NCBI GenBank assembly: GCA_018266105.1
Contig: JAFEBA010000089.1
Span: forward strand, 1-64,000
Length of the DNA stretch: 64,000 bases
Source: a bacterium
Lineage (GTDB): Bacteria > Vulcanimicrobiota > Xenobia > Xenobiales > JADMJV01
Direction: 5' to 3'
Positions 50,936 to 57,495 of the stretch are shown piece by piece. The notes under the pieces were generated by a model. It ran no database searches and was not told the origin of the DNA. It worked only from the letters and a program-made list of their open reading frames with translations. Each line of letters begins with the position of its first letter. Position 1 is the stretch's first letter. A program made the position numbers and the translations under genes.

Positions 50936-51469
50936 ATGATTTCTTACCAACTCGGTTCCCAAATTTATGAACCCTTCCTGGGGTTATGCACGGTGGTTGA
51001 CTCGACGGAGGAGACCATGCTGGGCGTCAGCCAGATGTTTTATGAACTTAAGCCCATGGAAGGCACCTCCAAAGTCAAAGTCCCGGCCTCTCAAATGGCT
51101 TCACGCGGCATTCGCTCGCTGATGTCGGCCGCCCAGATCCAGCGAGAATTGAGCACGACCAGAGGTTCATGGGAAGATCCGGGCCGGGAAACCTATGCCC
51201 AGCGTCTGCGTCGCTGGACTCAGCTGCTGCGCTCCGGACAGGTGGGCGGAGCCTACGAGTTTCTCTGGGACTGGAAAAAATTGTCCGAGCTGGGCACTCG
51301 CTTCAGTCCGAAAGAAGTGGAAATGCATTCCAATGTTCAGCGCGTCATGATTCAGGAAATCGCTGAAGTCTTGCAAATTTCCACCGAGAAGGCCAGCTCG
51401 ATGATTGGCCCGGAGCTGGTCAGCACTGCTCGTCAGGGCAGACCTGTGGCCGCTCGAGCGACCTCCTAG
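50936..51469 (+). CDS. CarD/CdnL-like transcription factor
   Basis: The N-terminal RNA-polymerase-interacting domain has the CarD pattern: YQLGSQIYEPFLGLCTVVDS, YELKPMEGTSKVKVPASQMASRGIRSLM. A helical C-terminal domain follows (RLRRWTQLLRSGQVGGAYEFLW and onwards). CarD-family proteins stabilise promoter open complexes. The second ATG at 50936 is chosen because GAGG lies 6 nt upstream. The 177-residue length matches the family (about 160-170). Confidence 0.8.
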   Translation: MISYQLGSQIYEPFLGLCTVVDSTEETMLGVSQMFYELKPMEGTSKVKVPASQMASRGIRSLMSAAQIQRELSTTRGSWEDPGRETYAQRLRRWTQLLRSGQVGGAYEFLWDWKKLSELGTRFSPKEVEMHSNVQRVMIQEIAEVLQISTEKASSMIGPELVSTARQGRPVAARATS

Positions 51470-51554
51470 GCCGGCGTGGCCAAAGTTTAACGTCCTTTCA
51501 ACGGATTTGAGCGTTTTTTGAGTGACCCGTGACCGGCCTTTGAGAAGCGCCGGC

Positions 51555-51560
51555 TATTCT
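51555..51560 (+). promoter_or_regulatory. Possible -10 element upstream of the small-protein gene
   Basis: TATTCT preceded by GGC lies 43 nt before the ATG at 51604. A GAGAGAGGA ribosome-binding region follows, so this gene looks like a normally led transcript. No good -35 is seen. Confidence 0.35.
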
Positions 51561-51603
51561 CTGTTCATCCCCCAAATGAAGCAGAGAGAGGACATCAAAC
51601 ACA

Positions 51604-51870
51604 ATGATTCACACCCAGAACGGAAACGTCTACGCCCCCCACCTGGAAGCCCGTCGCGAACGGCAGCACGACCGCATCAAGGACGGCATCCAGGACGGCA
51701 GCCTCAGCTCCGAGGAACTGGCCAAACTCAACGCGATGCGCAAGGACGCCCGCCAGGACCTGGCTGAAGCCAAGGGCGACAACGGCTGGGTTGGACCTGC
51801 CGAGCGCCGCGAGATCAACCGCGACATGAATCAGATCAGCCGCGCTATCTACGCTTTCAAGCACAACTAA
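51604..51870 (+). CDS. Small basic/acidic helical protein ending in KHN
   Basis: The 88-residue protein repeats an EF-hand-like helical pattern: RIKDGIQDGSLSSEELAKL, then KGDNGWVGPAERREINRDMN and the closing SRAIYAFKHN. From memory, proteins with RI..GI..G.LT..E..RL and ending in R.IY..KHN are common small proteins of unknown function in Proteobacteria, usually with a signal peptide; this one has none. It is followed 19 nt later by the next gene. Confidence 0.75.
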   Translation: MIHTQNGNVYAPHLEARRERQHDRIKDGIQDGSLSSEELAKLNAMRKDARQDLAEAKGDNGWVGPAERREINRDMNQISRAIYAFKHN

Positions 51871-51889
51871 GCAGAGAGGAGTCTCCAAG

Positions 51890-52267
51890 ATGTTTGCTGC
51901 CGCCAAGCTCTTCGCCCTTCCCAAAGAAGAAGCCCCAGCCCCCAGCCCGGCCGAAAAGGTCCTGTTGCTGGCCGAAAACCTCGACCACAACCTGGCCCAA
52001 CTCGAAGCCGAGGCCATGCGGGTGGAGCAACTCTTGGAGACTCTCTCCCAACCGGCCAGCGAAATCGGCAACCAGTTCATGCAAGAATTCGTAGCCGTGC
52101 TTGAAGGCCAGCTCAACGGCATCTACGGCCTGCTAGACTACCAGCAGTGTGGCGACCAAGAGCTGCTCCAACAAAGCCTGCAATGCCTCGTCGACAGCGA
52201 CGCCCGCCTGTGTTCCCTCGAATCCAACCTCGAACAAACCCGCCAGGAACTCCCCCTGGTCGCCTGA
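51890..52267 (+). CDS. Small helical protein of unknown function
   Basis: The 125 residues are nearly all amphipathic helix (EKVLLLAENLDHNLAQLEAEAMRVEQLLETL, with heptad spacing), so a coiled coil or small bundle is likely. A GAGGAG ribosome-binding site lies upstream. It stands between the KHN protein and the vWA/ARH gene in a compact three-gene set. Function unknown. Confidence 0.65.
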   Translation: MFAAAKLFALPKEEAPAPSPAEKVLLLAENLDHNLAQLEAEAMRVEQLLETLSQPASEIGNQFMQEFVAVLEGQLNGIYGLLDYQQCGDQELLQQSLQCLVDSDARLCSLESNLEQTRQELPLVA

Positions 52268-52342
52268 CCCCGAGGAAAACCCCCACCACCGGGTGCATAC
52301 TTCTGACAAAGGAGAACCACCCCAATTTCGAAATTCTGCAGA

Positions 52343-54505
52343 ATGCTGCAACTGCTCCCCCTCAAGCCCGGAATGGCACGGGAATGCCCGATGGAAGTTC
52401 TCCTCCAGCTCGACCCGGACCAGCTCCCCCCGAGCCAGGGCGACAGGGTACCGCTCAATCTGGCGCTGGTGCTGGACCGCTCTGGCTCGATGAGCGGAGA
52501 AAAGCTTGGGCTGACCAAGGTGGCTGCCCGCCGGGCCCTGGAGTCCCTGAACTCAGAAGACCACCTGAGCCTGGTGATTTTCGACGACCAGGTAGAGTCG
52601 CTCTATAACGGTCCAGTCCAGGACAAGCCCAGAATCGAGAAACTCATTGGCGCCATCGAAGCTCGCAACGATACCGACCTCTGCGGCGGATGGCTGCGGG
52701 GCGCACAGGACATCTCCCGGACCCATCAGATCGGACGCCTGAGCCGGGTCATTCTGCTCACAGATGGTCAGGCCAACCGCGGCGTGGTGGACCCGCGCCA
52801 GATCTGCGAAAAAGTAGCCGGCCATCTGACCGGTGGCGTGCAGACCACCACGCTGGGCTTCGGACGGGATTACAATCAGCAGCTGCTCAGCGAGATGGCC
52901 AAGGAGGGAGGCGGAAATCACGCCTATATCGAGACGCCCGAACGTCTGGTAGAGTTCTTCGAAGAAGAGATGGCCTCTTTGATCCAGGCCGTGGGCACCA
53001 GAGTGCAAGTCCAGATTGCGCCCGCCACAGGCGGTCACATCCAGTGGATTGTCAAGCCTGGACTGGATCGCGAAGGTCAGGCGCGGCTGGGCAACCTGGT
53101 GCGGGGCCAGCCCCTGGCCCTGGTATTCCGCTGGGCAGCCGACCCGGTCGGCAGCCAATGCGACCTCAACCTGACCGTGAGCTGGAGCGACTTAAAGTCG
53201 GGAAAGACCGTACAGCAGCAGGCTCAGTTGAGCCTGCCTGTGCTGCCCGCCGAGCAGTGGGAGCAACTCCCATGCCACCCTGAGGTTCAAGCCCAGGCTG
53301 CCCGAGCCCAGGTCGAGCTGCGCCGCCGGGGCGCCATGCAGTTCCTGGAGCAAGGCCAGTACGACCTGGCCTTGCAGTGGTTGGGCTGGGCCCTTGAGCT
53401 GCCCAACCTGCCCGAGGACGAAAAACCCGCCCTGGTGGATTTGATCCATACGGTGGCACGCCGGGATACCCAGGCCGGGCTCAAGAAAGCCGCCATGTAC
53501 AGTCACGGACACGGCCACGGCCACGCTCGGGTGAGCGCTCATTATACTCAAGAGGAAGGCCCGGGGCTGGAAAACTCCAGCCGCAACCGACCGCGCCTGA
53601 GTATGCCCCTGGGCGATGGACCCATTCTCCATCGTGAATGGGAATGGCCGGCTGGCCCCTGGAACCGCATCGAGGGCATGCTGCGCGGACACTTCTTCGG
53701 AGAACGATTGGTACGCGGAGACAAAGCGCCGTTGGGAGAGGGTGCGGCCCTGACGGCGGCTACCTTGCGTCATCAAATGGCTTATGTTTTCGAAATCCAG
53801 CGACTGGCGGCCGACCTGCATGCCACCCCGCTGCTTCATCCCACCACCAGCCAGCAACGCTTTCGTCGCGCCTACGAAAAAGGCGACCTCTCCTTACTGG
53901 AAGTGGGCAGCGATAGCGCCGGCTGTGCCGCCTTGCGCCGCGTTTGCCCCTTCCTGGTGGTCTTCCGGGACAATCCCCTCAACGATGCTCTCATGGCCAC
54001 CCTGCTGACCCACCGGGACAATCTGGCGCTGTGTGCTTGCCTGGGCTACCTGCATCTGCTGCGCTGCCTGCTGCGCCTGGCCATCCTGCCCACCAGAGAT
54101 TTCTATCTCAACACCTTCTGTTCAGCTCTGGTGGGACTGGAGCAGACCAAATACAACTGCGAAACCGGTCGATTCAAGGGCTGGAATGGCTATCTCAGCG
54201 AGTTTCTGCCCATGGCCATCGGATTCGCCCGCGCAGAGTCCCTCGACTTGGCGCAGGCCATCAAAGCCTGGGGCAGCGGGCCGTACCTGTTGGAGGTGCT
54301 GCCGACCTTGCTCTACACCCTCGAACTCCATGCCCAGGAACCCTGGCCGGCCCTGCTCAATGTCAGCAGGTACTCGTCCGAAACCGATACTCTGGCCATG
54401 CTGACGGGAGCCGCCCTGGGCGCGCTGCACGGTTCACAGCCGGGTTGGTTTCTCGACCCCGCCCTGGACAAGCTTTTGGATGAGGTGAAGTCCCTCAACT
54501 ACTGA
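52343..54505 (+). CDS. von Willebrand A domain fused to ADP-ribosylglycohydrolase-like domain
   Basis: Residues about 36-220 form a vWA domain with the MIDAS motif DRSGSMSG (Asp45, Ser47, Ser49) and LLTDGQANRG. A beta-rich VIT-like extension and a short helical-repeat region follow. A His-rich linker (HGHGHGHAR, about 388-396) leads to an ADP-ribosylglycohydrolase-like domain (about 440-720) starting RIEGMLRGHFFGE and ending with ETDTLAMLTGAALGALHG. The first metal motif (usually TDDT) is lost, and the second reads ETDT (residues 680-683). It may bind rather than cleave ADP-ribose. The start lies 29 nt after the only good ribosome-binding site (AAGGAG, 52309-52314). Confidence 0.7.
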   Translation: MLQLLPLKPGMARECPMEVLLQLDPDQLPPSQGDRVPLNLALVLDRSGSMSGEKLGLTKVAARRALESLNSEDHLSLVIFDDQVESLYNGPVQDKPRIEKLIGAIEARNDTDLCGGWLRGAQDISRTHQIGRLSRVILLTDGQANRGVVDPRQICEKVAGHLTGGVQTTTLGFGRDYNQQLLSEMAKEGGGNHAYIETPERLVEFFEEEMASLIQAVGTRVQVQIAPATGGHIQWIVKPGLDREGQARLGNLVRGQPLALVFRWAADPVGSQCDLNLTVSWSDLKSGKTVQQQAQLSLPVLPAEQWEQLPCHPEVQAQAARAQVELRRRGAMQFLEQGQYDLALQWLGWALELPNLPEDEKPALVDLIHTVARRDTQAGLKKAAMYSHGHGHGHARVSAHYTQEEGPGLENSSRNRPRLSMPLGDGPILHREWEWPAGPWNRIEGMLRGHFFGERLVRGDKAPLGEGAALTAATLRHQMAYVFEIQRLAADLHATPLLHPTTSQQRFRRAYEKGDLSLLEVGSDSAGCAALRRVCPFLVVFRDNPLNDALMATLLTHRDNLALCACLGYLHLLRCLLRLAILPTRDFYLNTFCSALVGLEQTKYNCETGRFKGWNGYLSEFLPMAIGFARAESLDLAQAIKAWGSGPYLLEVLPTLLYTLELHAQEPWPALLNVSRYSSETDTLAMLTGAALGALHGSQPGWFLDPALDKLLDEVKSLNY

Positions 54506-54530
54506 TCGGCGAGCGAGCCGCGAAGATGGA

Positions 54531-54548
54531 GGCCAGCCAGGCCAGCCA
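54531..54548. repeat. Two tandem 9-bp repeats
   Basis: GGCCAGCCA occurs twice head to tail in the short gap between the vWA/ARH and ABM genes. The region also allows a GAGGC/GCCTC hairpin. No function evident. Confidence 0.5.
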
Positions 54549-54566
54549 GCCTCGCCACGAGGTCAA

Positions 54567-55508
54567 ATGCCTGAGCTCTTGAATCCGCGTTCAATGCAAG
54601 GTCTGGCAAACGTTATCTTGTCCATGCAGCCCGAGGGCGATCTGGCCTTTCTGAAAGCCTGGCAGCACGAGGTGGTAGCGGCGGCCCAGAAGGTTCCTGG
54701 GTTTCGCGACTCGGAAGAATTTGAACAGATTCCGCAAGTGCAGGACCGTTGGGTTCTGGTTCTGCGCTTCCAGTCCGACCAGGGTCTTCGCCAATGGCTG
54801 GAGAGCGACGTTCGACGCGCTCTGATGGCCAAGGGCGCTCCCCTTTCTCCGCGTCAGGAGGTCATCGCCGGACCAGGATCTTCGGTCCGACCCGTAACTC
54901 TGGTCATACCCACCCGCGTTCCGGCCGAAAAGCGAGAGGAATTCAGAGCATGGCAGGCCGAGATGAACGCCCTGGAGCGCACATTCCCCGGTTTTATCGA
55001 AAGCCGGCTGGTGGAACCGGTCAGCGGCGAGGAATGGACCATCGTGATGCGCTTTGATTCCAAAGAGCACGTCGAGTCCTGGCTGCAGTCTGAACAACGC
55101 CAGATTTTGATGGCCAAAATCGACGCCGGCCTGCACGGTCAGGAACGGCAACTGGTGGTGGACTTCGGTGGCTGGTTTGAAGCCGCGCCCCGCGACGGCA
55201 GGCCGGCCAGTTGGAAGCAAATGCTGTCGGTGCTGATTGCCATCTACCCGGTGGTGATGCTGACCATGCTCTATATCGACCCGCCCCTGACCTCCTTGCA
55301 CATGCCCCTCTTCCTCTCGGTGCTGCGTGGCAACTTGCTCAGCTGCTGCTTGCTAACCTGGCTGATCATGCCGCGCTTGACCGGAGCTCTTTCCTTCTGG
55401 TTGCAACCCCGTCCCAGGCAGCCAACCTGGTGGGAGCCGGCTGGAACCGTCCTGGTGCTGGCCATTTTGGGTGGCTGGAGCCTTCTTTTCTTCGGACTGA
55501 CCCGATGA
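54567..55508 (+). CDS. Tandem antibiotic-biosynthesis-monooxygenase (ABM) domains with C-terminal membrane helices
   Basis: Residues about 10-105 and 108-200 are two ABM ferredoxin-like barrels: FLKAWQHEVVAAAQKVPGF, then EFRAWQAEMNALERTFPGF, each followed by a W-x-x-V-x-R-F strand (WVLVLRFQS, WTIVMRFDS). Three membrane helices follow (MLSVLIAIYPVVMLTMLY and onwards). This layout is known in COG3224-type proteins of unknown role; catalytic activity is not established. The stop overlaps the YtfJ-like start (ATGA). Confidence 0.85.
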   Translation: MPELLNPRSMQGLANVILSMQPEGDLAFLKAWQHEVVAAAQKVPGFRDSEEFEQIPQVQDRWVLVLRFQSDQGLRQWLESDVRRALMAKGAPLSPRQEVIAGPGSSVRPVTLVIPTRVPAEKREEFRAWQAEMNALERTFPGFIESRLVEPVSGEEWTIVMRFDSKEHVESWLQSEQRQILMAKIDAGLHGQERQLVVDFGGWFEAAPRDGRPASWKQMLSVLIAIYPVVMLTMLYIDPPLTSLHMPLFLSVLRGNLLSCCLLTWLIMPRLTGALSFWLQPRPRQPTWWEPAGTVLVLAILGGWSLLFFGLTR

Positions 55509-56086
55509 AAGATCCCCTGGAAACCGTATCGGGCGCCCTGGTCGGACGCGCGTCGGTCGAATCAGTCTTCGGCCAACCCATCCAGGTCGGCGACAAAACT
55601 TTCGTGCCCGTGGCCCGCATTCAGTACGGACTGGGTGGCGGCTTCAACCATGGCTCTCCGGGCGCGGGAGGTGGTCTGGAAGCGATTCCTCTAGGCGTCT
55701 TGGAACTCAGTCGCCAGGGTGCCCGCTTCCTGGCGCTGGCAGAAACCCACCAGTCGGTGGAGGAAAGTGCCCCCGGAATCGTCACTTTAGCCCCGGGAGC
55801 CTGGTTGCTGGAGCACCAGGGCCAGTTCGCCCTGATCCACCCGACCCAACCGGGAGCGTGGCTGCAGCGAATCGCCGGTCCTGTTCAGGTGGTGGTGGGC
55901 GAAACTCCCCTCTTCCCCCAGGCCCGCCGCCCAAAGGCTCCCTGGCGCGGCCATCTGGCCGGTGAGCCACTCTTTATCCTGGAGGTCGGCGTGGTCTTCC
56001 GTGGAGTGGCGCTGGGCTCAGCCGGCCTGGACGATTTCAGACGTCAGCTGCCCGAGAACTATCACCTGCATACGGCCCTTGCCTGA
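55505..56086 (+). CDS. YtfJ/GerW-family protein
   Basis: Residues 10-60 match the GerW/YtfJ domain: VESVFGQPIQVGDKTFVPVA, then RIQYGLGGGFNHGSPGAGGG, the Gly-rich stretch before the strand AIPLGVLEL. In spore formers YtfJ is a germination protein, but homologues also occur in non-spore-forming bacteria where the role is unknown. The rest of the 193 residues is an unfamiliar beta-rich domain. The ATG at 55505 is coupled to the ABM gene. Confidence 0.75.
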   Translation: MKDPLETVSGALVGRASVESVFGQPIQVGDKTFVPVARIQYGLGGGFNHGSPGAGGGLEAIPLGVLELSRQGARFLALAETHQSVEESAPGIVTLAPGAWLLEHQGQFALIHPTQPGAWLQRIAGPVQVVVGETPLFPQARRPKAPWRGHLAGEPLFILEVGVVFRGVALGSAGLDDFRRQLPENYHLHTALA

Positions 56087-56101
56087 TCCGTCCCGACTCA
56101 T

Positions 56102-56107
56102 TAGAAT
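56102..56107 (+). promoter_or_regulatory. TAGAAT -10 element of the HMA-protein gene
   Basis: TAGAAT ends 7 nt before the ATG at 56115. It implies that the HMA gene is transcribed on its own with little or no leader. Confidence 0.5.
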
Positions 56108-56114
56108 GCGCCCT

Positions 56115-56396
56115 ATGTACAAAACCCTGATCCTCACCCTGGCTTTGACGGTGGCGGCCCTGGCCAAACCCGTCAAAGTGACCCTCGACGTTCCGGGAAT
56201 GACCTGAGCGACTTGCCCGCAGCGAGTTCGCGGCATTCTCACCACCGTGAGTGGTGTTTCCGGCGTCACGACCGACCAGCCTAAACTACAGGCCAGCTTC
56301 ACCTACGACGACGAGAAGGTCAAGCTGGAGCAGATCCTGGACAAGCTCAAGAGCGAGTACAATGGCCGCTACACGGCCACCCCGGCTCGCAAGTAG
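56115..56396 (+). CDS. Candidate selenoprotein: secreted heavy-metal-associated (MerP/CopZ-like) protein with in-frame TGA
   Basis: The frame is open from ATG 56115 to TAG 56394-56396 except for one TGA (56205-56207, codon 31). Residues 1-17 are a signal peptide (MYKTLILTLALTVAALA). An HMA domain follows: VKVTLDVPGMT, TGA, ATCPQRVRGILTTVSGVSGV, and 50 more residues. HMA proteins have GMTCxxC, so TGA stands precisely at the first metal-binding Cys, with Cys34 as the second. Read-through with selenocysteine would give a 93-residue UxxC metal-binding protein. A hairpin suited to a bacterial SECIS starts 8 nt after the TGA. The alternative is a Cys-to-stop mutation. No sel genes are in the window. 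Confidence 0.6.
56215..56234 (+). promoter_or_regulatory. SECIS-like stem-loop after the in-frame TGA
   Basis: GCC (56215-56217) pairs with GGC (56232-56234). After a 4-nt bulge on the 5' side, GCG (56222-56224) pairs with CGC (56229-56231), closing an AGUU loop. The loop is 17 nt after the TGA and has G in its second position, as known bacterial SECIS elements require. The stem is short, so this is suggestive only. Confidence 0.4.
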
Positions 56397-56398
56397 GT

Positions 56399-56668
56399 TC
56401 AGATCTTCAGGACCCGAACGGGCGGGGTGTCCGTATTCGGCTCCCACCTGACGTTCCAGCGCTGTGTCTGACCCGACAACGGAGTCGGTCGGTTCCAGGG
56501 CCGGGCCTCAGGTTGGGTGGGCTTTAACTGCCCCCGCCCGTTCTGGCTCGGAGTTTCACGCACAATGACCCAGTGACCCTGTTCGGGGACGGGGGGCTTA
56601 GCAATCGTCTCGGCACCAGCCAGGTAGCTACCCGGCCAGAGTAGGGCCAGGCTCAAAATCGTCTTCAT
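56399..56668 (-). CDS. Small secreted protein
   Basis: The 89-residue product has a signal peptide (MKTILSLALLWPGSYLAGA) and a Pro/Gln/Asn-rich mature part with several Trp residues (GHWVIVRETPSQNG, RWNVRWEPNTDTPP). There are no cysteines. It is convergent with the HMA gene (2 nt apart). Function unknown. Confidence 0.6.
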   Translation of the reverse strand: MKTILSLALLWPGSYLAGAETIAKPPVPEQGHWVIVRETPSQNGRGQLKPTQPEARPWNRPTPLSGQTQRWNVRWEPNTDTPPVRVLKI

Positions 56669-56675
56669 ACTCTCT

Positions 56676-56681
56676 ATCCTA
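56676..56681 (-). promoter_or_regulatory. TAGGAT -10 element of the small secreted-protein gene
   Basis: On the minus strand TAGGAT is followed by 7 nt (AGAGAGT) and then the ATG at 56668. Confidence 0.45.
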
Positions 56682-56738
56682 ATGGCAGATGGAGCTCGCG
56701 TCCTGGTTGGCTTTCCCGCCCGGCAGGTAGATTGGTAC

Positions 56739-57494
56739 TCAATTCAAGAGTGAATAGCAATAGCTCACCATGTCAGGAGCCGCCTGGCCTTGTTGAATGC
56801 GGGCGATACGAGCGGCGAAGGTGGGATGGCTGGGGACGGTCAGCATCTCGGGGGAAAATCGAGCACACAGCTCCTCCAGGCGGGCCAGAGCCCGGCCGGC
56901 CAGGTCAAAATCCAACCACACCGCGGCCTGATGATCGGCTTCAAACTCCTCCTGATGGCGCACCGCCAGCACGGCTGCCTGGTCGACCCTCAGGCGCACG
57001 GCAGAGCCGGCCTGAGCCGGGATGGCCTGCTGCAGATCACTGAGGCGGCGGCGCCGGGTGGCATAATGTCGCAATTCCGTATGCGCGATCTCGTGGGCGC
57101 CGAAATAGCAAACTTCGGGCAACGAAAGCCGCTCCAAGAGTCCGCGACTAAAGTAGACCATTCCGTTGGCGCAGGACGAGGCCAACGGCCGTTCAGTATC
57201 CAGAGCTTGGAAACCATAACAGAGATCCGGACGGGCCATCGTGTGACCCAGACGCCGGGCGCACTCCTCGAGAAGATTTTGTCCGCCCGCCCACAGCCCA
57301 TATTCACTCAGAATTTCTTGCTGGTGACGCAGTCCTTCCGCCTGTTCCTCCTCCTCGGACAGCTCCTCTCCGCCCAACGGCGTGGGAGAATATTCGTCCT
57401 GATCCTGATCCGAGTTCTGCTGCTCCGAGTGGCGGTCCGAGCGGCCGGGGTTCCAGCTGAGTTGAGCCGACTGGAGAGCGCGCAGAGAATCCAC
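56739..57494 (-). CDS. M48-type zinc metalloprotease domain protein
   Basis: The zinc motif is HEIAHTELRH, with the third ligand Glu in EEFEADHQAAVW, as in M48 (Ste24/HtpX) peptidases. Unlike HtpX there are no membrane helices or signal peptide: residues 1-75 are acidic and disordered (SEQQNSDQDQDEY, EELSEEEEQAEG). It is therefore a soluble member. The GTG start follows the PAD-like stop after a single base (TAAaGTG), so translation is coupled and the two proteins probably act together. Confidence 0.85.
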   Translation of the reverse strand: MDSLRALQSAQLSWNPGRSDRHSEQQNSDQDQDEYSPTPLGGEELSEEEEQAEGLRHQQEILSEYGLWAGGQNLLEECARRLGHTMARPDLCYGFQALDTERPLASSCANGMVYFSRGLLERLSLPEVCYFGAHEIAHTELRHYATRRRRLSDLQQAIPAQAGSAVRLRVDQAAVLAVRHQEEFEADHQAAVWLDFDLAGRALARLEELCARFSPEMLTVPSHPTFAARIARIQQGQAAPDMVSYCYSLLN

Positions 57495-57495
57495 T

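Noticed and set aside
56115..56207. Reading the HMA gene as a genuine 30-residue peptide ending at TGA
   Set aside because: The 62 codons after the TGA continue the HMA fold in the same frame with no stop, and the TGA replaces a family-invariant Cys.
56205..56207. Genome-wide TGA reassignment (code 4 or 25)
   Set aside because: TGA is a normal stop in many other genes of the window, including several ATGA overlaps.
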